Source of the DNA: Actinomadura rifamycini DSM 43936
Lineage (GTDB): Bacteria; Actinomycetota; Actinomycetes; Streptosporangiales; Streptosporangiaceae
Direction: 5' to 3'
Assembly: GCF_000425065.1 (NCBI RefSeq)
Contig: NZ_KE384301.1
Location: 392,149-456,148, forward strand
Length of the DNA stretch: 64,000 nt
Positions 27,783 to 36,682 of this stretch are shown here, piece after piece. Numbering within the stretch: position 1 is the first letter of the stretch; the number at the start of each line of letters is the position of its first letter. The position numbers and the translations under genes are program-made. The notes under the pieces are model-generated. The model did no database searches. It was not told the origin of the DNA and worked only from the letters and a program-made list of their open reading frames with translations.

Positions 27783-28583
27783 TCAGGCCCCGTGCAGGGC
27801 CGTCTCCGGCGGACGGACGGCGCGGGGCGCGCCGAGCGCGCGGGAGATCCCGCGGGCGCTCGCCCGGACGACCGGGGTCAGCGACCGCGCGTCCCAGCCG
27901 GTGTTCGGGACGACGATCGCGACGGCCGCCACGACCGTGTCGTCCGGTCCGAAGACGGGCGCCCCGACGGAGAGCGCGAACGACTCGACCTGCCCGTCGC
28001 TGACCGCGACGCCGGTGCGGCGGACCTCGGCGAGGGCGCGGCGCAGCTGCGGGCCGGACGAGATCGTCCGGTCGGTGAAGCGGCGCAGCGGCGCGGCGAT
28101 GGCGCGTTCCTGCACGGCCCGGTCGGAGTGCGCGAGCATGGCGAGGCCGACGCCGGTGGCGTGCGCGGGCCAGCGCCCGCCGACCCGGGAGAAGACGTGC
28201 ACGGCGTCGCGGGCGGAGATCCGCTCGATGTAGACGACCTCGAGCCCGTCGAGGACGGCGAGGTGCACGTTCTCGTGGGTGGCCTCGTAGAGGTCCTCGA
28301 GGAACGGCATGGCGGCCTGGCGCAGCGCCGGTCCGCGCGGGGCGAGCGCGGCGACCTCGAACAGCCGCAGCCCGATCCGGTACAGCCCGTCGGTGTCGCG
28401 TTCCAGGGCGCCCCAGCAGGTCAGCTCGCCGGCCAGGCGGTGGGCGGTGGACAGGGGCAGTCCGGCGCGCCGCGCGATCTGGGTGATGGACAGCGCGGGC
28501 CGCTCCGCCGAGAAGGCGCCCAGGATGTCCAGTACCCGCCGCGTGACGGGGGGCCGTCCCCCTCCGCTCGCCCGTTCGGTCAT
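27783..28583 (-). CDS. IclR-family transcriptional regulator
   Basis: The 266-residue protein has an N-terminal winged helix (VLDILGAFSAERPALSITQIARRAGLPLSTAHRLAGEL) and a C-terminal IclR effector domain (VHLAVLDGLEVVYIERI and SVGAPVFGPDDTVVAAVAIVVP). IclR proteins sense small aromatic or aliphatic acids. ATG overlaps the stop of the acyl-CoA synthetase gene (ATGA), so it is translated as part of the catabolic operon, and a matching palindrome lies just downstream before the oxygenase. A pathway-specific role is therefore likely. Confidence 0.92.
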   Translation of the reverse strand: MTERASGGGRPPVTRRVLDILGAFSAERPALSITQIARRAGLPLSTAHRLAGELTCWGALERDTDGLYRIGLRLFEVAALAPRGPALRQAAMPFLEDLYEATHENVHLAVLDGLEVVYIERISARDAVHVFSRVGGRWPAHATGVGLAMLAHSDRAVQERAIAAPLRRFTDRTISSGPQLRRALAEVRRTGVAVSDGQVESFALSVGAPVFGPDDTVVAAVAIVVPNTGWDARSLTPVVRASARGISRALGAPRAVRPPETALHGA

Positions 28584-30109
28584 GGTTCGCCGTACTCCTC
28601 CCGCAGTCGTCCCTTGAGGATCTTGCCGGAGGCGTTGCGGGGCAACTCGGCGGCCGCCACCGCCGACTTGGGGACCTTGTAGCGGGCGAGCCGGCCGTCG
28701 AGCCGGGCCAGCACCGCGTCCCCGGTCAGACCGGAGCCGGGGCGCGGGACGAACACGGCGCGGCCGACCTCGCCCCACGTCTCGTCCGGGACGCCGATGA
28801 CGGCGCACTCCAGGACGTCCGGGTCGGCGAGGATCGCGTGCTCGACCTCGGCCGGGTACACGTTCTCCCCGCCCGAGATGATGACGTCCTTGATGCGGTC
28901 GACGATGTAGGCGTAGCCGTCCTCGTCGAGCCGGGCGGCGTCGCCGCTGCGGAACCAGCCGTCGGTGAAGGCCGCGGCGGTCGCGTCGGGGCGCCCCCAG
29001 TACCCGCGCATCACGTGCGGGCCGCGCACGACGATCTCACCGGTCTCCCCCGGCGGGACGTCCGTCATGTCGGGGGCGACGACGCGGACGTCGCTGAAGA
29101 AGTGCGGCACGCCCGCCGACCCGGCCTTGGCCTCCGCGTGCGCGGCGTCGAGGAACAGCGCGCCCGGCGCGGCCTCGGTCATCCCGTATCCCTGCAGGAA
29201 CGTCAGGCCCCTCTTCTGGTAGGTCTCGATGAGCGACGGCGGCACGGGGGCGCCGCCGCAGGTCAGGATACGGAGGGACGACAGGTCGGCGGCGTCCCAG
29301 CCGGGTTCGCGGGCGACGCGCTGGAACATGGTCGGCACCCCGAACACGAACGTGACGCGGTGCTCGGCGATGAGGTCGAGGGTGGCGGCGGGGTCGAACG
29401 CCGGGACGAGGACGCACGCGCCGCCCTTGAGCAGCACGGGCAGCGCGAGCATGTTGAGCCCGGCGGTGTGGAACAGCGGCGCGGACACGAGCGCCACCTC
29501 GCCCGCCGTCAGGTCGTGGTCGATGAGGACGTTGACCGCGTTCCAGGTGATGTTGCCGTGGGTGAGGGTCGCGCCCTTCGCGGCACCGGTCGTCCCGGAC
29601 GTGTACATGATCATGCACGGGTCGTCGAGGGACACCGGGACGTCGATCGGCGCGGCGCCCGCCTCCCCCGCCGCCGCCCGCACCTCCGCGTACCCGTGCG
29701 CCCACGGGCCCGGCCCGTCCAGCGCGACGTGCTCGCGGACGGGGACGCGGGCGCGGACCCCGTCCACCAGCCCGGCGTGCGACGGGGCGTGCACGAGCAC
29801 CGACACCCCGGCGTCGGCGAGCTGGTGCGCGATCTCGGGGCCGGCGAGCCGGGTGTTCAGCGGGACGAACACCGCGCCGAGCGTCCCGGCGGCGAACAGC
29901 GTCTCGAGGAAGGCGGGATGGTTCGGCCCCAGGTAGCCGACGCGGTCGCCGTGCCGGACGCCGAGGGCGCGCAGCCCGTGCGCAAGGCCGGACACGCGGC
30001 GCAGCAGCCCGGCGTAGGTGAGCGTCCGGCCGCCGTGGACGAGCGCGGCGGCGTCCGGAGTCTTGCGGGCGCGGCGGGCGGGCCACGACCCGAGTCCTTC
30101 GTTGCGCAT
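28580..30109 (-). CDS. Acyl-CoA synthetase (class I adenylate-forming), probable aromatic acid-CoA ligase
   Basis: The 509-residue enzyme has the AMP-binding motif IMYTSGTTGAAKGATLTH, the QGYGMTEAAPG motif, WFRSGDAARLDEDGYAYIVDRIKD and the C-terminal catalytic Lys in NASGKILKG. These assign it to acyl- or aryl-CoA ligases of the long-chain/feruloyl-CoA type rather than to NRPS adenylation domains. It should activate a carboxylic acid imported by the adjacent ABC system. Chain type cannot be resolved from sequence alone. It follows the livM-type gene by 33 bp and overlaps iclR. Confidence 0.88.
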   Translation of the reverse strand: MRNEGLGSWPARRARKTPDAAALVHGGRTLTYAGLLRRVSGLAHGLRALGVRHGDRVGYLGPNHPAFLETLFAAGTLGAVFVPLNTRLAGPEIAHQLADAGVSVLVHAPSHAGLVDGVRARVPVREHVALDGPGPWAHGYAEVRAAAGEAGAAPIDVPVSLDDPCMIMYTSGTTGAAKGATLTHGNITWNAVNVLIDHDLTAGEVALVSAPLFHTAGLNMLALPVLLKGGACVLVPAFDPAATLDLIAEHRVTFVFGVPTMFQRVAREPGWDAADLSSLRILTCGGAPVPPSLIETYQKRGLTFLQGYGMTEAAPGALFLDAAHAEAKAGSAGVPHFFSDVRVVAPDMTDVPPGETGEIVVRGPHVMRGYWGRPDATAAAFTDGWFRSGDAARLDEDGYAYIVDRIKDVIISGGENVYPAEVEHAILADPDVLECAVIGVPDETWGEVGRAVFVPRPGSGLTGDAVLARLDGRLARYKVPKSAVAAAELPRNASGKILKGRLREEYGEP

Positions 30110-30142
30110 GGCGGAGGCACCTCTCCAGGCGGTTCCGGACGG

Positions 30143-31198
30143 TCAGGTGACGGGCGCGGGTTGCGGTTCGGCCTCCGCCTCGGCGCCGCGCCGGCCCGGG
30201 GCGCGGCGCCGCCACCGGTCGGTGGCCGTGGGGACGAGGCCCTTCGGCACGAACAGCACCACGAGGACGAGCAGCAGCCCGTAGACGGCGTAGGACAGGA
30301 CGGCCGGCGCCGACGCGGGCATCCCCTCCCGCGTGCCGACGTCGTTGAGCACCTGCAGCAGCAGCGTGACGGCGGCGGCGCCGGCGAGCGCGCCCCGGAT
30401 CGTCCCGGCGCCGCCGACGACGGCCATCACGACGTACTCGAACGAGAGCAGGACGGGGAACGAGCCGGGTGCGACGTACCCGATGTAGTAGGCGTAGACG
30501 CCGCCGGCGAGGCCCGCGAACGCCGCCGACAGGGCGAACACCGCCTGCTTGTAGAGCGCGACCGGCACCCCGGCGGACGCGGCGGCGACCTCGCTGGTGG
30601 CGAGCGCGCGCAGGCCGCGGCCCGGCCGGGACCGGACGATGTTGCGGGCGACGAGCACGGTGCCGCCGAGCGCGGCGAGCGCGAGGTAGGCGTAGGCGGC
30701 GTCGTCGGCGAACTCGTACCCGGCGACCGTGAGGCGCGGGACCCCCTGCAGCCCGATGTCGCCGCCCGCCCACTCCTGCCGCCCCACGACGCTGAGCAGG
30801 ATCAGCTGCACGGCGAGGGTGGCGAACGCGAGCTGGTGGCCGCGCAGCCGCAGCAGCGGGACGCCGACGAGCGCGGCGGCCGCCCCGGCGGCGGCGGGCG
30901 CGAGCAGCAGGCCCGCCCAGGTGGGCACGCCGTGGATCGCGGTGAGCGCGGCGGTGTAGGCGCCGATCATGGTGAACGCGGCCTGGCCGAGCGACACCTG
31001 CCCCGCGAAGCCCATCAGCATGGACAGCCCGGTCACGACGATCGCCGAGATCAGCAGCAGCACGTACACCGACACCTGCGGGCCCGGCAGGACGACCGGC
31101 AGCGCGAGCGCGACGGCGGCGACGGCCGACGCGGCGGCCGCCCCCCGAGACCGGGGCAGCGGCCCGCGGCGAGCGGGCGGGCGGGCGGACTCGCTCAT
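30143..31198 (-). CDS. livM: LivM-type branched-chain ABC permease
   Basis: A 351-residue multi-pass protein with the LivM/LivH family segment GLSMLMGFAGQVSLGQAAF and the late GGAGTIRGALAGA loop. ATG overlaps the stop of the livH-type gene (ATGA). The C-terminal tail is hydrophilic and rich in Arg and Glu. It pairs with the next upstream permease to form the membrane channel. Confidence 0.92.
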   Translation of the reverse strand: MSESARPPARRGPLPRSRGAAAASAVAAVALALPVVLPGPQVSVYVLLLISAIVVTGLSMLMGFAGQVSLGQAAFTMIGAYTAALTAIHGVPTWAGLLLAPAAAGAAAALVGVPLLRLRGHQLAFATLAVQLILLSVVGRQEWAGGDIGLQGVPRLTVAGYEFADDAAYAYLALAALGGTVLVARNIVRSRPGRGLRALATSEVAAASAGVPVALYKQAVFALSAAFAGLAGGVYAYYIGYVAPGSFPVLLSFEYVVMAVVGGAGTIRGALAGAAAVTLLLQVLNDVGTREGMPASAPAVLSYAVYGLLLVLVVLFVPKGLVPTATDRWRRRAPGRRGAEAEAEPQPAPVT

Positions 31199-32058
31199 CG
31201 GGCGGCCTCCTCCTGGAGCGCGGTCCGCCGCGACGCGCGCACCGTCATGATCGTCAGCATCAGCACCAGCGCCACGACGGTCTGGTACGACGCGGCGCCG
31301 TACCCCGCCACCAGCGACTCGGCGACGCCGAGGGCGAGCGCCCCGGCGAGCGCGACGCCCGGCCGGTCCAGCCCGCCGAGGATCGCCGCCGCGAACCCGT
31401 TGGTGATGAGCAGGACGTCGCTGTCGTAGGACATCGGCTGCAGCGGCGCGAGCAGGACGCCGCCGAGCCCGCCGAGCATGCCGCCGAGCGCGAACGCGAG
31501 CAGCCCCATGCGGACGGTGTCGATGCCGACGGCCCGCGCGGCGTACGGGTTCGACGCGCACGCGGTGAGCGCCTTGCCCGTGTACGTGCGTCCGAAGAAC
31601 AGCCCGAGCAGCGCGAACACCGCGGCCGCGACGCCGATGACGAGGAACGACTGCTTCTGCACGTGGGCGCCGAACAGGACGGCGGAGCCGCCGAGGCCCG
31701 GGTGGGAGCGCGGGGTGTCGCCCCAGATCATGATCTCGACGGCGTACGCCAGGAAGCCGAGGCCGAGCGTGACGATGAGGGCCGACTGCGGGGACGTCCC
31801 GCGCTTGCCGGTCGCGGCGAGCCCGACGGCGAGGCCCACCGCCCCCGCGACGAGCACGGCCGCGGCCTCGGCGGCGCCGTGCGGCAGGCCGGACGACAGC
31901 AGCGACCCGGCCGCCATCCCGCCGACGACGGCGAACATGCCCTGCGCGAAGTTCACCACGCGCGTCACCCGGTGGATCGCCACCAGGCCGCTCGCCAGCA
32001 GCGCGAACCCGCAGCCGACCGCGATCCCGGAGACGAGGTACTGCAGGAACGCGCTCAC
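31195..32058 (-). CDS. livH: LivH-type branched-chain ABC permease
   Basis: A 287-residue membrane protein that begins LQYLVSGIAVGCGFALLASGLVAIHRVTRVVNFAQG, the usual LivH N terminus, and ends with AILGGLDRPGVALAGALALGV. The start is GTG overlapping the livF-type stop (GTGA). It is the partner permease of the livM-type gene. Confidence 0.92.
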   Translation of the reverse strand: MSAFLQYLVSGIAVGCGFALLASGLVAIHRVTRVVNFAQGMFAVVGGMAAGSLLSSGLPHGAAEAAAVLVAGAVGLAVGLAATGKRGTSPQSALIVTLGLGFLAYAVEIMIWGDTPRSHPGLGGSAVLFGAHVQKQSFLVIGVAAAVFALLGLFFGRTYTGKALTACASNPYAARAVGIDTVRMGLLAFALGGMLGGLGGVLLAPLQPMSYDSDVLLITNGFAAAILGGLDRPGVALAGALALGVAESLVAGYGAASYQTVVALVLMLTIMTVRASRRTALQEEAAR

Positions 32059-32759
32059 GCCTTCTCCTCCCCCGCCGGGGACACCGCGCCGCCCAGGTAG
32101 GCGTCGGCGACCGCGCTGCCCGCCGCCAGTTCCGCCGCCGCGCCCTCGGCGCGGATCCGGCCCGCCTCCAGCACGTAGCCGCGCGTACAGAGGTCGAGGG
32201 CGAGCCGGGCGTTCTGCTCGATGAGCAGGAGCGCGAGGCCGCGCCCGGTGTTCAGCGCCCGCAGGTGCTCGGCGAGGTCCGCGGTGACGAGCGGGGCGAG
32301 CCCGAGCGACAGCTCGTCCACCACGAGCACGTCCGGGTCGGCCATGAGCGCCCGCCCGAACGCCACCATCTGCTGCTCCCCGCCGGACAGCGAGCCCGCG
32401 CGGCGGTCCCGCAGCGCGGCCAGCCGCGGCAGCACCTCGTAGACGCGGGCGGTGTCGCGGGCGCCGCGCTCGCGGCGGCGGCGCCAGGCGCCCAGGGCGA
32501 GGTTGTCCTCGACGGTCAGGCCGTCGAACATCTGCCGCCCTTCCGGGACCAGCGCCGCCCGGCCCCGGACGCGGACCCGCCCGGCGGCGGGCCGCAGCAC
32601 GCCCATGACGGCGTTGACGAGGGACGTCTTCCCGGCGCCGTTCGGGCCGATGAGCGCGACCGCCTCGGCGGCCCCGACGGTCAGCGCGACGCGGTCCAGG
32701 GCGGTGGCGGTCCCGTACCGGACGACCAGCCCGGACACCTCGACGACGGGGGCCGTCAC
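32055..32759 (-). CDS. livF: LivF-type ABC ATPase
   Basis: The 234-residue ATP-binding subunit has Walker A GPNGAGKTS, signature LSGGEQQMVAFGRAL, Walker B VLVVDELSLGLAP and a switch region LLLIEQNARLAL. The Q-N-A after the Glu is typical of LivF. GTG start overlaps the livG-type stop. Confidence 0.93.
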   Translation of the reverse strand: MTAPVVEVSGLVVRYGTATALDRVALTVGAAEAVALIGPNGAGKTSLVNAVMGVLRPAAGRVRVRGRAALVPEGRQMFDGLTVEDNLALGAWRRRRERGARDTARVYEVLPRLAALRDRRAGSLSGGEQQMVAFGRALMADPDVLVVDELSLGLAPLVTADLAEHLRALNTGRGLALLLIEQNARLALDLCTRGYVLEAGRIRAEGAAAELAAGSAVADAYLGGAVSPAGEEKA

Positions 32760-33538
32760 GCGGCCTCGCCGCCCAGGTAGGCCGCGACGACGGCGGGGTC
32801 CCGGCGGATCCGCTCCGGGGTGCCCTCGGCGATGAGGCGGCCGAGGTCGAGGACGCCGACGCGGTCGGCGAGGCGGGCGACGAACGCGACGTCGTGCTCG
32901 ACCAGCATCATCGTCAGGCCCTCCGCGCGCAGCCCCTCGATCAGCTGGGCGAGCGCCTCCCGCTCGGCGCCGCGCAGGCCCGACGCGGGCTCGTCCAGCA
33001 GCAGGAGCCGGGGACGGGCGCAGAGCGCGCGCGCCACCTGCAGGGAGCGCTGCTGGCCGAGCGGGAGGACGTCGGCGGAGCGGTCCGCCCAGTCGCGCAG
33101 CCCGACCCGGCCGAGCGCGGCGAGGGCGTCGGCCCGGATCGCGGCCTCCTCGCGGCGGTGCGCGGGCAGCCGCAGCGCCGCCGACAGCATCCCGTGCCGG
33201 GTGCGGGCGTGCGCGCCGACCATCACGTTCTCCAGCGCGGTCATGCCCCGGAAGAGCCGCGCGCCCTGGAACACGATGGCGATGCCGAGCCGGGCCCGCG
33301 CGTGCGGGGGGAGCCGGTCGATGCGGCGGGGACCGGACCCGGCGGGCGCGTACGCGATCGTCCCGTGGTCGGGGACGAGGTGGCCGCCGATCAGGTTGAA
33401 CAGGGTCGACTTCCCGGCGCCGTTGGGGCCGATGACGGCGCGGGTCTCGCCCTCCGCGACCGTCATCGACACGTCCCGGACGGCGTACACGCCGCCGAAC
33501 GCCCGCCCCGCGCCGTCGATCGTGAGCAGCGGCGTCAT
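32756..33538 (-). CDS. livG: LivG-type ABC ATPase
   Basis: The 260-residue subunit has Walker A GPNGAGKST, a LivG-type insertion between Walker A and the signature, signature LPLGQQRSLQVARAL (Ser-Gly of the usual LSGGQ replaced by Pro-Leu-Gly), Walker B LLLLDEPASGL and VEHDV. ATG overlaps the binding-protein stop (ATGA). It forms the ATPase pair with the livF-type subunit. Confidence 0.92.
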   Translation of the reverse strand: MTPLLTIDGAGRAFGGVYAVRDVSMTVAEGETRAVIGPNGAGKSTLFNLIGGHLVPDHGTIAYAPAGSGPRRIDRLPPHARARLGIAIVFQGARLFRGMTALENVMVGAHARTRHGMLSAALRLPAHRREEAAIRADALAALGRVGLRDWADRSADVLPLGQQRSLQVARALCARPRLLLLDEPASGLRGAEREALAQLIEGLRAEGLTMMLVEHDVAFVARLADRVGVLDLGRLIAEGTPERIRRDPAVVAAYLGGEAA

Positions 33539-34719
33539 CCGAGCGCCCGCGCGGTCTCGGCGAGCCGCGCCCCCGACCACTCGGTCGGGACCAGCTCGCC
33601 GCCCTTCACCCGGTTCATCGAGATGTCGGACGGCTTCAGCCCGGAGTGGTCGTCCGGCCCGTACTCGTACCGGCCGTTGGGCGTCACGAGGGCGAGGCCC
33701 TCCAGCGCGTCGCGGATCTTCTCGCGGTCGCCGCCCGCCTGCTCGATCGCCGCGGCCAGGAGCCGGACGGCCGCGTAGCCGTCCATCGCGAACTGCGGCG
33801 GCGTGTACCCGTGCTTCTTCTCGAACGGGACCGACATCTCCTGGATCGACTGCTTCAGCTTCCCGTCGGGCAGGTGCTCTCCGACGACCCCGATGGCGCT
33901 CTGCACGTACACGCCTTCGGCCGCCTCCCCCACGGGGTCGAGCCACAGCTTGCTCGCCTGCGAGCCGGTCATGAACAGCGGGACGTCCAGCCCGGACGAC
34001 GGGTACTGCTTGGCCAGCGTCACCCCGGGCGGGCCGCTCGCCCACACGGCCAGGGCCTGCGCGCCGGAGTCGCGGACGTGGGTGAACAGCGGGCTGAAGC
34101 TGCCGGCGTTCGTCTCGAAGGGCTCCTCCCGGACGATCCGGACGCCGTGCCCGGCCGCGTGCGCCTTCATCCCCTCGAACCCGGCCATCGCGTACGCGCT
34201 CTTGGTGTCGTAGGCGACGGCGACCTCGGAGATGCCGTGCGCCTCGAAGTACTGGAGCATCGCCTGCGCGTACGTCGACGACAGCGCCGGGATCACGAAC
34301 GTGTACGAGCGGATCGGGTCGACCTGCTCGTCCGCGGGGGCCAGCGAGATGTAGGGGATCTTTTCCCGCTCGGCGAGGGGCTGGACGGCGAGCGCGACGT
34401 TGGCGTACGTGGAGCCGATGATCGCGGTGACGTCCTGCGAGCGGAGCCGGTTGAAGTGCAGGACGCCCTGGTCGGGCGACGTGCGGTCGTCGAGGACGAC
34501 GAGCTCGACGCGCTCGCCGCCGATGCCGCCGGCGTCGTTGATCTGCTCGACGGCCAGTTCGACCGTCTTCTTCGCCTCGCCGCCGAGCGTGGCGTAGTTG
34601 CCGGTCAGGGACTCGATGAAGCCGATCTTGAGGGCGGAGCCGTCTCCGCCGCCGGAACCGCCGCAGGCGGTGGCGGCGGCGAGGACGGCCGCGGCGAGCA
34701 GGGGGACCATCTTGCGCAC
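33535..34719 (-). CDS. livK: LivK-type substrate-binding lipoprotein
   Basis: The 394-residue protein starts with a short signal and lipobox (LAAATAC) followed by a Gly/Ser linker. The body IGFIESLTGNYATLGGEAKKTVELAVEQINDAGG is the classic start of the branched-chain/aromatic-compound binding-protein family (type 1 fold). GTG at 34719 has GGGAGG five bases upstream. As first gene of the operon it defines the imported ligand. Homologues in operons with CoA ligases often bind aromatic acids rather than Leu/Ile/Val; that is context inference. Confidence 0.9.
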   Translation of the reverse strand: MRKMVPLLAAAVLAAATACGGSGGGDGSALKIGFIESLTGNYATLGGEAKKTVELAVEQINDAGGIGGERVELVVLDDRTSPDQGVLHFNRLRSQDVTAIIGSTYANVALAVQPLAEREKIPYISLAPADEQVDPIRSYTFVIPALSSTYAQAMLQYFEAHGISEVAVAYDTKSAYAMAGFEGMKAHAAGHGVRIVREEPFETNAGSFSPLFTHVRDSGAQALAVWASGPPGVTLAKQYPSSGLDVPLFMTGSQASKLWLDPVGEAAEGVYVQSAIGVVGEHLPDGKLKQSIQEMSVPFEKKHGYTPPQFAMDGYAAVRLLAAAIEQAGGDREKIRDALEGLALVTPNGRYEYGPDDHSGLKPSDISMNRVKGGELVPTEWSGARLAETARALG

Positions 34720-34775
34720 TGCTGCCTCCCGGGGTGGGGGATCGCTGCGGCGGGCGCCGGGGTGGGACCGCCTTG

Positions 34776-34804
34776 AAGTTAGGCGTATATTTCACGGCGG
34801 TCAA
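34776..34804 (-). promoter_or_regulatory. Sigma70-type promoter of the catabolic operon
   Basis: On the minus strand TTGACC (34799-34804) and TAACTT (34776-34781) are separated by exactly 17 bp in an unusually AT-rich patch. The patch is bounded by an inverted repeat CCTTGA (34771-34776) / TCAAGG (34801-34806), which could be an operator for the divergent PaaX-type regulator. Confidence 0.65.
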
Positions 34805-34868
34805 GGAATTGCCGAACGTGCCCGGTCCGGCGGCGGGACGGCCGCCGGACCGCCGTTACGCTGGCGCC

Positions 34869-34901
34869 ATGAGGGGAGCCGAACGGGTGAGCGAAGAGTG
34901 A
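34869..34901 (+). CDS. Ten-codon upstream ORF overlapping the PaaX-family gene
   Basis: ATG at 34869 opens a 10-residue frame (MRGAERVSEE) whose TGA (34899-34901) overlaps the GTG start of the regulator gene. TACGCT (34857-34862) ends six bases before the ATG, the spacing expected for a leaderless mRNA that starts at this ATG. Ribosomes finishing the small frame could restart on the GTG, whose own ribosome-binding site is weak. Confidence 0.4.
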   Translation: MRGAERVSEE

Positions 34902-35821
34902 AGGGCCCCGACGCCGTGCCCGACGAGCGCGACGGCGGCGGGGACACGCACGGCACGCGGCCCGGACCGGACGGCGGCCCCTCGCTCCGGCTCCGGCCCC
35001 AGTCGCTGATGCTGACCTACCTCGGCAACTACGTGCTCGGGCGCGACATCGCGGTCTTCTCCGGCAGTTTCATCGAGACGTTCGCCCGCCTCGGCGTCGG
35101 CGAGCACGCGGTGCGCTCCACGCTGACCCGGATGGTCGCCCGCGGCCTGCTGGCGCGGCACCGGGACGGCCGCCGCATGCACTTCGGGCTGACCGCGCGC
35201 TCCGCCGCGATCCTGCGCGACGGAGAGGAGCGCGTCTGGCGGCGCGGCGTCCTCAACTCCGACTGGGACGGCACCTGGACCGTGCTCGCGTTCTCGATGC
35301 CCGAGTCGTGGCAGCGCGCCCGCCACGACCTGCGCGCCCGGCTGACCTGGGCGGGCTTCGGCTCGCTGGGCAACGGCACGTGGATCGCCCCCTCGCGCCG
35401 GGACGTCCGCGCGATCGTCGGCGAACTCGGCCTGGAGGGGCGCCTGAAGGTGTTCTCCGGCCCGGCCGAGGAGCCCACCGACGTCCCGGCGATGCTGCGG
35501 GAGGCGTTCGACCTGGACGCCGTCGCGGACGGCTACCGCGCGTTCCTCGACCGCTGGGACCGCCCCGACCCGCTGCCGGACGCCCCCGACGACCTCGCCC
35601 GCTACCTGTGGATGACGACCGAGTGGCTGCGGCTCGTCCGCGACGACCCCCGGCTGCCCGTCGAGCACCTGCCGGGCGACTGGCCCGCCGTCCGCGGCCA
35701 GCAGGTCCTGCTGGAGCTGCGCGACCGGTACGAGGCGGGCGCCCGGCGGCTCGCCGACGCCGCCATCGAGGCCGTCCCCGTGCCGCCGCCCGCCGCCCCC
35801 GACACGGCCGCGGCGGGCTAG
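34898..35821 (+). CDS. PaaX-family transcriptional regulator
   Basis: The 307-residue product has a PaaX N-terminal winged helix (SLMLTYLGNYVLGRDIAVFSGSFIETFARLGVGEHAVRSTL), the central PaaX domain (WDGTWTVLAFSMPESWQRAR ... LGNGTWIAP) and the C-terminal domain. PaaX represses phenylacetate catabolism in enteric bacteria and binds aryl-CoA ligands; relatives control other aromatic pathways. It is divergent from the ABC importer/CoA ligase operon, so it is the natural candidate regulator. GTG at 34898 is used; the next candidate Met lies inside the HTH. The stop overlaps the stop of the convergent lysR gene by three bases (CTAG). Confidence 0.88.
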   Translation: MKGPDAVPDERDGGGDTHGTRPGPDGGPSLRLRPQSLMLTYLGNYVLGRDIAVFSGSFIETFARLGVGEHAVRSTLTRMVARGLLARHRDGRRMHFGLTARSAAILRDGEERVWRRGVLNSDWDGTWTVLAFSMPESWQRARHDLRARLTWAGFGSLGNGTWIAPSRRDVRAIVGELGLEGRLKVFSGPAEEPTDVPAMLREAFDLDAVADGYRAFLDRWDRPDPLPDAPDDLARYLWMTTEWLRLVRDDPRLPVEHLPGDWPAVRGQQVLLELRDRYEAGARRLADAAIEAVPVPPPAAPDTAAAG

Positions 35822-36609
35822 CGGTCCCGGGCCGCGGCCCGCAGCGCCCCCAGGCCGTGCGCGATCGGCGGCCGCCGGTCGCCGCCGCGCCGCACGCACG
35901 CGATGATCCGGCGGGACGGGACGCCCTCCCCGCGCAGCGGCACCCGCACCACCCCGTCGTCCGGCGGGAGCGGCGCCAGCCGCGGCACCAGCCCGACCCC
36001 GAACCCGCGCGCGACCAGCGCCGACACCGCGAACCACTCGTTGGCCTCGTGCACGATGCGGGGAGCGAACCCGGCGGACGCGCAGGACGCGAGCATCAGC
36101 CGGTGCTGGTCGGGGCGATCCGGCGAGCCGATCCACGGCTCCCCCGCCGCCGGGGCGCCCGCGCTGGGAATGACCACCGCGATGTCGTACCGGTGGGACA
36201 GCAGGAGGTGCGCGGCGTCCCCGCTCTCCTTCTCGCTCATCCGCACCTCGAGGCCGGGGTGCTCCTCGCGCAGCCGCGCGACGGCGGGCGCGACCAGCGC
36301 GGCGAGGGCGCTGGACACGCTGCAGATCCGCACCCGGCCGGCGTCGCCCGTCCGGTGCGCGGCGAGATCGGCGCGGGCCCGCTCCCACTGGGCGGCCAGC
36401 GCGTCGGCGTGCCGCAGCGCGGTGTGCGCCGCCGCGGTGAGCCGCACCCGGCGGCCCTGCGCCTCCAGCAGCTCGACGCCGAGGTCGCGGGCGAGCTGCC
36501 GGAGCTGCTGCGACACCGTCGAGGGCGTCAGGTGCAGCGCCTCCGCCGTCGCCGTCACGGTGCCGCGCTCCCGCAGGACGCGCAGTGTCTCCAGGCGGCG
36601 GTCGATCAT
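35818..36609 (-). CDS. LysR-family regulator
   Basis: The 263-residue protein has the LysR winged helix (LRVLRERGTVTATAEALHLTPSTVSQQLRQLARDLGVELLE) and a short substrate-binding domain. It is about 35 residues shorter than typical LysR proteins but both halves appear complete. ATG at 36609 is the last Met before the HTH and has only a weak ribosome site. It is divergent from an EamA transporter gene 73 bp away, a common regulator/exporter pairing. The effector is unknown. Confidence 0.9.
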   Translation of the reverse strand: MIDRRLETLRVLRERGTVTATAEALHLTPSTVSQQLRQLARDLGVELLEAQGRRVRLTAAAHTALRHADALAAQWERARADLAAHRTGDAGRVRICSVSSALAALVAPAVARLREEHPGLEVRMSEKESGDAAHLLLSHRYDIAVVIPSAGAPAAGEPWIGSPDRPDQHRLMLASCASAGFAPRIVHEANEWFAVSALVARGFGVGLVPRLAPLPPDDGVVRVPLRGEGVPSRRIIACVRRGGDRRPPIAHGLGALRAAARDR

Positions 36610-36682
36610 GCGGCCATTCAACACGGTTCCGTGCAGAAGCATTCGATGGACCCGGACGGTCGCGGCTTCCGAGACTGGCGGC

